DNA of 64,000 bases from Lasiodiplodia sp. COLG20 (taxonomy: Eukaryota > Ascomycota > Dothideomycetes > Botryosphaeriales > Botryosphaeriaceae), in contig VNWV01000002.1 of assembly GCA_009801085.1 (NCBI GenBank), positions 4,836,001 through 4,900,000 on the forward strand, written 5' to 3'. Under the pieces are notes generated by a model. The model was not told where the DNA came from. It saw nothing but the letters and a program-made list of their open reading frames with translations, and did no database searches. Positions within the stretch are counted from its first letter, which is position 1; the number at the start of each line of letters is the position of its first letter. This document shows, piece by piece, positions 54,567 through 64,000 of the stretch. Position numbers and translations under genes: made by a program.

Positions 54567-57500
54567 CCGCCCCCATGACATCAACCGTCAGGCGGGCGCT
54601 GTCGATTTGCACTCCAAGAACGACGTGCTACACCACGTTCAATTATTCACAAAAAAGTTTCGTTACAGCGCAGCGTGCCCCCCCTTGTTCCTTGCCCTTG
54701 CCTAACTTACGCCCTTCCCGCTCGCCTCGATCCCTGTCCTTTACCTTCTTCGTCGGCTGAGCTAAGCCTCTTTCGCTCCGCTTCACTCACTTCCACCCCC
54801 GACCACTCCCTGCATGTCCCTCGAACACCCGCCCGATTCTGCCCGCTGTACCACAGTGGCTGTGCGACAAGGAGAGCAACGAGCCGGTTGAGCCTTAATA
54901 TTCATGTTTCCCATTCGGGCCGCGAGCCCCGACTGGCACAGCGGGGAAGGGGGAACGGGTAAAAAGAAATTTTTGGTTGGGGCTGGCATTGTGTTTTATT
55001 TTTGTCTTTTGGTTCTTTTTTACTTTTGCTTCGCCCCGCGGAGAGCGGGAATGTGTGCGCGCGTCGGCACGGCTTCCCCGTGTTTCTGTTTTTGTCGAGT
55101 AGTACAGGGCGGGATGATGGGGTTTCATCAGAGCCCTCCTGCATCCTTCAAACGCGGCAAGGCGTTTATGTGGCGCTGAGGGCTGAGATGGCGGCGGCAA
55201 GGCTTTTTTTAGGACGACGTCAGGACCAAGGCCTTTTTTTTACGTCCTTTTATTTTTCTTGTCTAAAAAGAAACGTCTGGAGATGGTAGGTTGGTCCTGT
55301 TTGAGCTGGGATTAAAATGATTGGATGGTTTTCGGTCACAGGACATGCGCCTGTTTTAGCGATTCCCTTCCTCCGGGACTCGACAGTGGTGACTCAATTG
55401 GGAGCAGGACATTGAGTAGTGGCGTAATGTAGATGTGGCAGTGGGATTGGCGGAATGACGAGTGTCTCGTGGAAGCTCTATGAGTTAATCCGGTGGTGGC
55501 CAAGCAAAATCCATCATTGGACCTGACATGCATATCTCGCACAGCCGTCATTCCAAGCGACTAGCAGGACTAAAGGAAAAATCGATACTTCCCCATTGAG
55601 AGCTTTCTGCCATCTCGTCATGGGGCGCTTGGCGCTTCACTAAAGGGAAGGCGCGGCTGCGGAGACCCCACCGCAGTGCAGATCTAGCCACAGCCAGTCA
55701 CTTTCACAGCACGATGCGATCTAGCACGATCTTTCTCAGGGCAGCGGGATACCACAAGCAGCAGATATGCCTCGACCCAGTCCCCTGGGAGCAAAATCAC
55801 ATCAGGGAACCAAAAGGTCACTAAAGTATGTTGAGAGCCAGCACACAAGACCCCTTTTGATCCACCTTCCCTCTTCTCTCCAGTCCTATCCGCTTCTGGC
55901 GACTCCGGAGCGACTCTCCCAGAGAAGAAAAGCTTCCCATCGCGGCGGGTACACATCGCTACCAATCGTCGAGTGGAGGGTCGGTGTTCCTCCAAACAAG
56001 TCACTTCAGCCGTCCGCCACTCACCCTTTGAAGCCGGCCGTAGAGATCTGAGTGGCAGCGATCGTTCGTCCATTCATTTCGTCCACGTGCCCCTCCACCG
56101 TCGACGCGAGACGGGGGAAGGGGACGTCTCGACACCCAACGCGGCGAAGCAAACAATTTTCTCTTCGCCCGCTTTACTCCCTCCTCAACAACCTTCGCTT
56201 CCCGTCAGTGATCCACATATCTTTCCGCCAGCACCCAGCCGCAGCATCTATTCCACTATCCCTTCTGGGTCCCCTCTTGGGACGGATGAGAAGACCGTTC
56301 GTTGGATGGGATGGTGATGTGGCATCCCGCGTTCGTTGGGCGATCGTGTGTGGTCGAGAGAAGGGAAAACAGAGCGCGACTGAGCTGTCCTTCGTAAGTG
56401 GTCAGTTGATCGACGGGAGACGGAACGAGGAGACTTCCGTGGCGATGGGCGCTAACGGGAAGGCATGGAAACAAGCAGCACATCGCGGGTGGGGAGGCGA
56501 GGACGGCAAGTGTAGTAGAGAGGGGGTGTGGGCGGGTTGAGGGCACGAGTGCCGCCCCCCGCCGCGTGCCCTCAGACCTGGAGCTTTGTCTCTCTCCGAA
56601 CTTGCAGGGCTTAGTGCTGTACGTAACGCGTGCCTTTTAGTGCTGTCAATGCTCTCCAAGCCGGGACCTTGGTGGATGAGTGTCAAGAGCGATGGATTCC
56701 ATCTGAGCGCCGCTTCGTCGGGCGGCGTCGGGACTTGAAGAGCCGCTCGTTTCTTGCCAGAATGCAACACTTGAGGGAAGCAAAGGCTTTTAATAACATT
56801 CAGCTGTTGTATTTGAGAAGGTGGCTCAAACACTAATCCATACGTCATTTGTGTATGAGCATTTGTCAGTGACGACAATTGTTGTTGGACACATGCGAAG
56901 CCTTGGACTGGTGAAGCTTTTGAGAAAGATCACTCTTCTGAGGGATTTAAGGTACTATGGGTGTGTTGACCATTTTCTTGCAAATTCGCCAAGATTGTGC
57001 TTGCGTCAGCTCACTGAAGCAAGGGATGGAGCTTGCCACTGCCGTTCTTCAGCCCTTCATCTCATCCGGCATGCTTGAAGAGGTAGTTGTATTCGTACTC
57101 GTACGTACAGATATCAATCCCTCTGTTGTGACCCAATTTTCCCCCTTCACAATTCTTCTTTGTTGATCATCAACTGCCGTTCATCCTTCTCCTTGGCTGG
57201 CTACGTAAGTCCCTATCGGACTATTCGCCCTTCTATTCGCCGCCGACTTTTCTCGAAGACTGGCGGTGATAAGATTAACCCGATCTGAAGGAATATCAAG
57301 CTTTCAATCTCGTAATTAATTTTGAGGTGAAACATGATCCTTCAACACCAGGCAAGGCTTCAGGGGAATCCAGACACACGTGGCGAAGGATTGCTCACCG
57401 CTGCATGTCGACGATCACATCCGCAAGGCTTCTGCAGCCAAGACAATGGCGCTACTATCCCTGCATAGAAGGGATTGCAAGCTTCGTCACCAGGAGATAG

Positions 57501-59464
57501 ACCCGAGTATTTGTCAATTGCTCGGGGCGAGGACGATCATCCGCCCATTCCGTCAGGCATTCTGTCTACACAGCCCAAAAGGCTTGGTGTTGCTGGCCTC
57601 TGAGAGCAATTGCATTGGGCGGACCTCATCTCCCCTTTGCCCGTTTTTTCGCCGCCCGACAGTGGCTGGACCAAGCCGCGCGGTGGTTCCGGGGCGGACC
57701 GGGCAGTCGCTATTCTGATCGACTTGAGCGCCTTCGGTTAGCCAGGTTTTGCAACTCCACCGGGGCTTCCGGTGCTTCTTCCGCCCCTCTTTTGGGAATT
57801 TGGGGGCGAGGTAGTTGTTGTTCTCCTGGCGATCACTTCACGCCACGACTCGCGCACGCGACCTCGGCCTGAACGTCATTTTCCTTGCAGGATCGTAGGG
57901 CCATCACAGACCATTTCTGCGCCGCAGCACAGTCGCCCAGTCACAGGACAGAAAAAAAGTCTTTATTCCCGTCCATTGGCCTTGCTGATGGCGCAATTGT
58001 GTTTCCCCTACCACCTGGTACGTTCTGTATCAAATCTCGTCGGCACTGCAAGCCAAGAGTGATTCGCAGGCTCGACGATGGAAGTCGCAAAGAAGTTGCA
58101 GATCCCGGGCGATGAGCAGGACAGGCAGAGGCCTTGGTCGCTCGCCAGTTCTCGGCTCCGCGCAATCAGGCCGGGAAGAAGCCGCTGTCACTTTCGTGCT
58201 CCGTGCAGCAGAGCTCAGACGAAGCGCATTGTCGGCGACCTCACCGCCAACGACGTGCAGACCCCTCTACTTTTCTGTATCCACCGTGGCTTGCTACACC
58301 TACGCAATGGCTTGGTGCTAAAGCTTGTGTGGCCAACCCAAGGCGGCCTGGTCAGGCAATTTCCCCTGCTTATCCGCCTATCTTCTTTGCGTTTAAGCAT
58401 CTCTTGAATGAAGGATCGCCCGGGTCGCCCGGCTGCCCTGATAGCTGCCCAGTCCATGGGCATGCTGCAGCATGTGGTTATGCTTGCGGAGCCTCGGTAC
58501 TGCGAGAGCCGCGCAAACGGCGCAAGATACCGAGAGCCAAGAGCGCACACACCACAACGTCGCTGCTTCTGCACCGCTCGCCGAAGCCTGCGGCGAGGAG
58601 CAAGCCACCCAGTATAGCGGTGCCTCTATCCATCAATGCAAAGATGTATTTACGGAAACGTGGCTAACAGGGGCTTCATGCGCGGTACGAGATGGCAGTG
58701 AAGGCTGCGGGCCGAGGCCCAAGAGCAGACGCCAATGCCGAATGGCTGAGGGAGAGGCGCAGGAGGGGCCATCTGATCAACGTCGTCGGAGAGATTTCAG
58801 ACCTTGGAAGCCAGGGTCCTTGTCAGCAGCCACGCGGTGTTCAGATTAGCGGCCCGCCACCAATACTTAGCGAGAGTAAGCAACGTTGGACGTGAGCACC
58901 CTCAGTGTCCCCCTTAAGGTTTACGGTGGCTTGCCGCCCTCCCCGCAAAGGAGGATGCGGATCATGCACAGCCCTAGCAACCTTGGGCGGAAGGAGGCTA
59001 ATCTCCGCGGGATCCCTGCCCAACCTCCCATCACTTGCCTATCGCGGCACAAATCTCCGAAATGGGTTGTGGGCTCGTGTACTCTACGCACTACGCAATA
59101 CGCATTGTAGGCAGCACAATCGCCGCCTTCCCTATTCCCCGGTGGGGTTTCTCGCATCCTCGGCCGGGAACAGTGCCGCGAATTATCGATTCGACGATCC
59201 GTCGGCGCTGCATGCTGTCCTCGTGCGCGCCTCGCTTGCATCCAGACCAGGGTCTTGCCTAGCAGCCTAGCTCCAACGTCCCCCTCCGGCCCCAGCGGGA
59301 GCCAGGCGGAGCGAGCGGAGCAAAAACGTCGCGGAAGTAGACACCAAAGAGAGCATAGCATGCCACGCTAAACAGACAATGCACAGTCAAGTAGCTGCAT
59401 CCCGGCCGGAAAGGGAAATACATGGTTGAGGGCTCCAAGCTCCCTGATCCTCTCCGCCGCCGTT

Positions 59465-59472
59465 GATAAAAA
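59465..59472 (+). promoter_or_regulatory. TATA-like element of the GMC oxidoreductase gene
   Basis: GATAAAAA, flanked by GCCGTT and AACGGC arms, about 170 nt before the ATG and 80 nt before the 5'-UTR intron. Position fits a core promoter. Confidence 0.4.
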
Positions 59473-59553
59473 CGGCGCCACGCGCCCCTCTAGCACTTCT
59501 TTCTCCAGGCCAGGTCCTTTCCAGAGATCCTCCTCGGTCAACGACATCAAAGG

Positions 59554-59601
59554 GTAAGCCAAACACTTACACCTGCTCTCTTCCATGCTAACTTCTCCCA
59601 G
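59554..59601 (+). other. 5'-UTR intron of the GMC oxidoreductase gene
   Basis: 48 nt with donor GTAAGC, branch GCTAAC and acceptor CCCAG, ending 36 nt before the ATG at 59638. All signals match the coding introns of the window. It is predicted, not observed in a transcript. Confidence 0.6.
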
Positions 59602-59637
59602 GTTACACTCGTTTTATATCCCTAACACACCCTAATA

Positions 59638-61596
59638 ATGCTTTTCCCTCGCATCCTCGGCGTGCTCGCCAGCACGCTTCCGCTCGCTACCTGGGCCACT
59701 GAGCTCACTGGCTACGACTATGTCGTCGTTGGCTCCGGTGCCGGCGGTGGTCCTCTCGCCGCCCGCCTGGCCATGGCCGGCCACAAGACCCTGCTGCTCG
59801 AGGCAGGTGACGACCAGGGCGCCAACGAGAACTACACCATCCCGGCCTACAGTGCCAAGTCCTCTGAGGACGGTGCTCTCGCCTGGAACTTCTTCGTCCG
59901 CCACTACGCCGACGACGAGCGCCAGGCCCGTGACTTCAAGACCACCTGGGAGACTCCCGATGGAACTGAGTACACGGGCAAGGAGCCGCCGGAGGGCTCT
60001 ACCATCAAGGGCACGCTCTACCCCCGCACGGGTACCCTCGGTGGCTGCACGGCTCACAACGCCCTGATCGCCGTGTACCCTCACCAGTCGGATTTCGAGT
60101 ACATCTCGACTCTCACTGGTGACTCCTCGTGGGGCCCCGAGTCGATGCGCAAGTACTTCGAGCGCATGGAGAAGAACCAGTACCTTCTCCCCGGCCAGGA
60201 GGGCCACGGCTACGACGGCTGGCTCGAGACCGAGACTGCGCCGCTGAGCATCGTGCTCGAGGACCCCCAGCTTCTGTCGATGCTGACGGGTGGCGCCTTC
60301 GCTCTGGGCAACCTGACTGACAACATCTTCAACCTCGGCACGCTCCTTGCCGGCGATGCCAACGCCGACACCGAGTCCCGTGACAAGAACCCGGCCTACT
60401 ACCAGATCCCTCTCTCGACCAACGACGCCAAGCGTACCGGCTCTCGTGAGTTCGTCGTCGCCGTCCGCGACGCTACGGACGCCGATGGCAACAAGAGGTA
60501 CCCGCTCGATGTCCGCCTGAACACTTTCGTCACCAAGGTTACCTTCGATGAGACCGTTACCCCTCCCCGTGCTACCGGTGTCGAGTTCCTCGAGGGCGAG
60601 TACCTGTACAGCGCCTCTCCCCGTTCCTCCGCTGGCAACACTGGCACCCCCGGCAGTGCCACCGCCAACCTCGAGGTCATCGTCGCTGGTGGTGTCTACA
60701 ACTCGCCCCAGCTGCTCAAGCTCTCCGGTGTTGGCCCTAAGGAGGAGCTCGAGAAGTTCGACATCCCCGTCATCTCCGACCTCCCCGGTGTCGGCACCAA
60801 CCTCCAGGACCACTACGAGATCTCTGTCCAGGGCACCATTGAGAACAACTTCACCTCCTTCGACGGCTGCACCTTCCGCCTCGACAGCCCCGACGATGCC
60901 TGCGTCGACCGCTGGGAGAACCCCATCCTGGGCGACCGCGGCATCTACTCCTCGTCCGGTCTCGCCGCCACCATGTTCTACAAGTCGACCGCCACCGCTG
61001 ACGACTCGTTCGACATCTTCGCCTTCGGCGGCCCCGTCAACTTCCGCGGCTACTTCCCCAACTACTCGTACAACGCCACCGTCAACCACAACTGGTTCAC
61101 CTGGGCCATCCTGAAGGCGCACCCCCGCAACACCGCCGGCACCGTCACCCTGCGCTCGGCCGACCCGCTCGACATGCCCGACATCGTCTTCAACTACTTC
61201 GATACCGGCGTCGGCGACTCCAGCAAGGATCTCCAGGCCCTGTACGAGGCCGTCGAGCTCGCCCGCGACGCCTTCTCGCGCCAGCCCATCGAGGTCACCG
61301 AGATGCTTCCGGGCAGCGAGGTCCAGGGCCAGGAGGCCGTCGAGCAGTACGCCAAGGACGTCGCCTGGGGCCACCACGCCTCGTCCACCTGCCCCATCGG
61401 CGCCGACGACGACAAGATGGCCGTCCTCGACTCCAAGTTCCAGGTCCGCGGCGTCCAGGGTCTGCGCGTTGTTGATGCTTCCGTCTACCCCCGCATCCCC
61501 GGTACCTTCACCGCCGTCTCCACCTACATGGTTGCTGAGAAGGCGGCTGATGACATCCTTGCTGCTGCCAGGGCCAACGCCACCACCAAGGCATGA
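59638..61596 (+). CDS. Secreted GMC oxidoreductase
   Basis: Single exon, 652 residues. The first 20 residues (MLFPRILGVLASTLPLATWA) look like a signal peptide, so the enzyme is probably secreted. The FAD Rossmann motif VVVGSGAGGGPLAARLA follows at about 30-46, then LYPRTGTLGGCTAHNALI (GMC signature 1), EVIVAGGVYNSPQLLKLSGV (signature 2) and the catalytic histidine in WGHHASSTCPIG (His579/580), ending VYPRIPGTFTAVSTYMVAEK. The family oxidises alcohols or sugars and gives H2O2 or reduces quinones, often with plant-cell-wall enzymes. The substrate cannot be read. Codon choice is among the most biased in the window, pointing to high expression. A 581-codon antisense frame over the gene is a by-product of this bias. 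Confidence 0.92.
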   Translation: MLFPRILGVLASTLPLATWATELTGYDYVVVGSGAGGGPLAARLAMAGHKTLLLEAGDDQGANENYTIPAYSAKSSEDGALAWNFFVRHYADDERQARDFKTTWETPDGTEYTGKEPPEGSTIKGTLYPRTGTLGGCTAHNALIAVYPHQSDFEYISTLTGDSSWGPESMRKYFERMEKNQYLLPGQEGHGYDGWLETETAPLSIVLEDPQLLSMLTGGAFALGNLTDNIFNLGTLLAGDANADTESRDKNPAYYQIPLSTNDAKRTGSREFVVAVRDATDADGNKRYPLDVRLNTFVTKVTFDETVTPPRATGVEFLEGEYLYSASPRSSAGNTGTPGSATANLEVIVAGGVYNSPQLLKLSGVGPKEELEKFDIPVISDLPGVGTNLQDHYEISVQGTIENNFTSFDGCTFRLDSPDDACVDRWENPILGDRGIYSSSGLAATMFYKSTATADDSFDIFAFGGPVNFRGYFPNYSYNATVNHNWFTWAILKAHPRNTAGTVTLRSADPLDMPDIVFNYFDTGVGDSSKDLQALYEAVELARDAFSRQPIEVTEMLPGSEVQGQEAVEQYAKDVAWGHHASSTCPIGADDDKMAVLDSKFQVRGVQGLRVVDASVYPRIPGTFTAVSTYMVAEKAADDILAAARANATTKA

Positions 61597-62500
61597 ATGT
61601 AGATGAACGACGAAGGGGTTCGGAGCAGTACTACTTAATACAATTCTCTTGGGTTGAATATATGATCCTTGTGTTCTATACCTTTTGCAAATGTATATAT
61701 TATTTTGTCACGCCAGGAGGGAGGAAACATACCATTTTAGCATAGCATGCATGTCTTTAGCGCACAGCGTTACTTCAGCAAAAAAGAAATTCTAAGGAAC
61801 CCGCTTCGAAGGGAGCGGTTTTTGCTCGATCCTCAGTACCTCGTTGCTCTCCCCCATGTGAAAACATAAACACTCCTACAAAAGGATATAGATCCGACCG
61901 CCTCACGCCACCGGGAGTGCAGGTGTTCTTGGTGCGACAGGACTTGATGAAGTTGGGCTGATATCACCAGGGATTTAAGCTATACCGACGGTCGATATAC
62001 ATAGATCGGAGACACCCCTGCTCCAGTAGAGTATATTTGAAGCTTCGCACGCCTCAAATGCAAGATTAGTTTTCTTAGTCGTCGTTCATATATGTTGATC
62101 ACACGTAAGATCGGAAGCACATCTCCATGTAAAAGCAACTTTCATGGATACCTTTAAGTAGATCGAGTTTTGCATTAGTTGATTCTTCCCGGCTATCATT
62201 CGGCTTTTTTCTTGATTGGATGCGCCTCTTTGGAAGTCTTCATTTCCAAGAAAGATAGGCGGGCTTCCCAGTCAATAACATGGCGCCTCCAGCCACACCG
62301 GCTGAACCACACCACCCCGGTGTACCACCCACCCCCAGACAAAACAAGCAATCCCATGCGATGCCAGTAGCCTCAGCGGCCGTCCATACCCGAGCCCTGC
62401 CACTTCCCAAAACGAAACAGGGTCATGGGGTGGATGTCCACCGGGCGCCCGGGGGCCAAAACAAAGGCTCCCCAAACCCACGGACAACCTTCCAACGAGC
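61597..62500. other. Intergenic between the GMC gene and tRNA-Leu
   Basis: About 900 bp. AT-rich after the GMC stop. No gene was recognised. Confidence 0.4.
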
Positions 62501-62505
62501 AAAAA
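62501..62505 (-). terminator. RNA polymerase III terminator of tRNA-Leu
   Basis: Five A on the plus strand, that is TTTTT on the transcribed sense, 9 nt after the tRNA 3' end. Confidence 0.7.
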
Positions 62506-62513
62506 GATGATGT

Positions 62514-62625
62514 TGACGAGGGTGGGACTCGAACCCACGAGGATTGCTCCACTAGTAAATCCTATTCTGGTGTCTTACTGGAAGATCACCTGAAACTAGC
62601 GCCATAACCACTCGGCCACCTCGCC
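62514..62625 (-). tRNA. tRNA-Leu (anticodon CAG) with a 31-nt intron
   Basis: On the minus strand the 7-bp acceptor stem pairs GGCGAGG with CCTCGTC (one G-U), the discriminator is A, and the T arm reads GTGGGTTCGAGTCCCAC. The anticodon stem is CTAGT/ACTAG with loop TTCAGGT and anticodon CAG at 62590-62592. A 31-nt intron (62558-62588) follows position 37, the normal place. The long variable arm (TGGAGCAATCCTC) fits a leucine tRNA. The A box (GGCCGAGTGG) and B box (GGTTCGAGTCC) are present. Confidence 0.95.
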
Positions 62626-63762
62626 GGGGAATCAGATGCTGTAATCACCTGATTGATGAAGAACAGCTTTTGCTGTTGTGTTTATGTACCTAGTTTGTGG
62701 GGGGGGCAGATTGGGGGGGAGTTTGCGCAAAGGAAAAGGTGGGTGTGTTGCGTTGGGGGGGGTTGGGTGAAAACTCGGTTCCAGGGCTGACGTCCGATGC
62801 CGGGATCGGCCCGAGTCTGGGGATCCGGCCCGGCGCTAGCCGGCAACGTGGCTCGCGCGTGGCATGCCTTCCATTTTGGCGGTGCTCGATCACGTTGCGG
62901 CGATGTCAGTTGCATTTTACATGATCGTTTCGCCTTCTGCGCGTCTTGACTTTTACCAAGAGAAGGCAGCGAGCCGGAGGAAATCATCTGATGATTTCGA
63001 GGCTCCTTCAAGCTGCTGCTCGTCTTTCATCGCCGCAGAGAACTCTCGATTGACCGTCGAGCACTAGCTGGCGGGGACTTGGTTTAAAGTTGTATAATCG
63101 TAAAATGCATCCAGAGTCAAGACTCAACTACACATGCAATCAAGGTGTAAATTTTCATCTCTAGTGAGACAGGTTCAAAGAGTAATCTCTTTTACAATTC
63201 GCGATTTCCTGCGGATCCCTCCAACATCTCCAACTGTTATCATTTATGCTCTCCGCAACACTTTCTCAACAAATCAAGATGCACATTTCATTCATCTTCA
63301 CTATTAATATGCTTAAAATAAACCCATTTCTTAAAATTCACAGGTTCATACCATTGTTGCAGGGGTGAAGAATTTCATGGGCGGCGGTCTTGGCATTTTG
63401 CAGTTTAACATCCAACTATTCTACTCACACAGACGTCAAATCGAATTGAAAGTTTGGAAATATATAGAGCCTTAGATGGGCTTTCAGGCAATAAAGTATT
63501 GTGATTGAAAAAGTGACTTACTGATGAGATCTACATTCTTGGTGTTGGTCGATTAAAGTTTGCGGTCAAACCGTATCAAAAAATGTTGCAATGACGGCAA
63601 AACAACAAAATAAATTGTATATCCACAACGACGCCGAAAAAGAAGAAAAAAAGTATACAATATTATTTTTCTGATGTTTTATTATCTTATACAGTGATTT
63701 AAAAGGTGTTTATATCTTGTGTGTTGAGATTTATGATGTAAATTGGCTGTTTTCCGTGCGAA
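62626..63762. other. Intergenic with G-runs, then an AT-rich tail
   Basis: Near 62699-62767 four G-runs of 3-8 bases lie upstream of the tRNA. After about 63070 the DNA becomes strongly AT-rich for the rest of the window. Apart from this no gene was seen. Confidence 0.5.
62699..62767 (+). repeat. G-run cluster, possible G-quadruplex
   Basis: Runs of 8, 7, 3, 8 and 3 G within 69 bp, about 75 nt upstream of the tRNA-Leu 5' end. Quadruplex formation is inferred. Confidence 0.4.
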
Positions 63763-63973
63763 CTAACGGTTCGCCCAGCACTTGTTCTTGAAATACAACA
63801 TCCGTACGTAGCCTTTGTCAGCTGTCATATCCCCGGTCGTGCAAAGACTCTTCTTCTCAATGATTTGACTTGAGACTATCAGAAAAAAAAATTAACAGTT
63901 TGATTTACTACAGTGTTTACCTTTGCAGTCATGGGACGATATGGCTGATGACTCGATTCTCGACCACTTCTCT
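63763..63973 (-). CDS. 3' end of a small cysteine-containing, probably secreted protein (partial)
   Basis: Exons complement of 63763-63875 and 63921-63973, joined over a 45-nt intron (GTAAAC..GATAG); an acceptor TTACAG precedes the upstream exon, so the 5' part lies beyond the right edge. The visible C-terminus reads EKWSRIESSAISSHDCK then VSSQIIEKKSLCTTGDM and YVRMLYFKNKCWANR, with three Cys. The pattern of short exons and spaced Cys resembles small secreted proteins. The start, signal peptide and family are not visible. It is found only by joining frames. Confidence 0.4.
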
Positions 63974-64000
63974 CTGTAAGAATACATGATAGTAAGTTAT

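Larger units (their letters stand above)
50414..59462. other. About 9 kb without a convincing gene
   Basis: Between the divergent genes xbp1 (-) and the GMC oxidoreductase (+). Many frames of 60-310 codons exist on both strands, but they overlap each other, are rich in Arg, Ser, Cys and Pro, show no motif and look like chance frames in GC-rich DNA. Local features are CTG repeats (54543-54566), GCC/CGC-rich DNA near 53980-54010, T-runs near 54960-55020 and 55205-55260, and a perfect match to the yeast Xbp1 core site at 51517-51526. It may hold long upstream control DNA, a long leader or non-coding transcripts. Confidence 0.5.

Noticed and set aside
59632..61377. 581-codon open frame antisense to the GMC oxidoreductase
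   Set aside because: Caused by the extreme C-ending codon bias of the sense gene; composition is Gly/Val/Leu/Asp/Arg-rich with no motif.

Overview
The window is nuclear DNA of a filamentous ascomycete (Pezizomycotina; a dothideomycete is my guess, not provable from the sequence alone). The evidence is short spliceosomal introns, mostly 45-140 nt, with GT..AG ends and CTNAC-like branch sites, a strong preference for C-ending codons in housekeeping genes, and gene families that are fungal in sequence: zinc-cluster and APSES regulators, a fungal bZIP, Spp2, Nup49 and Fip1. I rebuilt 23 protein genes (two cut by the window edges) by joining exons by hand, and found one intron-containing tRNA-Leu.

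Left third (1-22,060): the 5' part of a TauD-type dioxygenase (-); a start-less coding-like remnant (-); the divergent pair fip1 (-) / nup49 (+), sharing a 350-bp promoter; an aldo/keto reductase (-); a large F-box/WD-like/UIM protein (+); isopentenyl-diphosphate isomerase (+); a GFA-type zinc protein (-); a bZIP regulator (+); and an 1108-residue protein with two Ulp1-like cysteine-protease modules, the second lacking its catalytic Cys.

Middle (22,061-50,413): an FAD monooxygenase fused to a multi-span membrane domain (-); a class II aldolase/adducin protein (-); a stand-alone double dihydroneopterin-aldolase protein (-); a membrane-anchored SDR (+); spp2 (+); riboflavin kinase with a 728-nt intron (-); a small secreted protein (+); a 4'-phosphopantetheinyl transferase (-) divergent from threonine synthase (+); a zinc-cluster factor (-) divergent from phosphopantothenate-cysteine ligase (+); a GST-like protein (+); and an Xbp1-like APSES repressor (-).

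Right part (50,414-64,000): a 9.2-kb stretch with no convincing gene lies between xbp1 and a highly codon-biased, secreted GMC oxidoreductase that has a 5'-UTR intron. Then come the tRNA-Leu(CAG), an AT-rich tail, and the 3' end of what looks like another small cysteine-containing protein.

Most genes are unrelated housekeeping functions: mRNA 3' processing and splicing, nuclear pore, isoprenoids, riboflavin, folate-like pterins, CoA, threonine. I see no biosynthetic gene cluster, CRISPR array, intact transposon or rRNA. The most unusual items are the double Ulp1-like protein, the monooxygenase-membrane fusion, the very long riboflavin kinase intron, and the large gene-free region upstream of xbp1. 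All exon boundaries are read from splice signals and frame continuity, not from transcripts.
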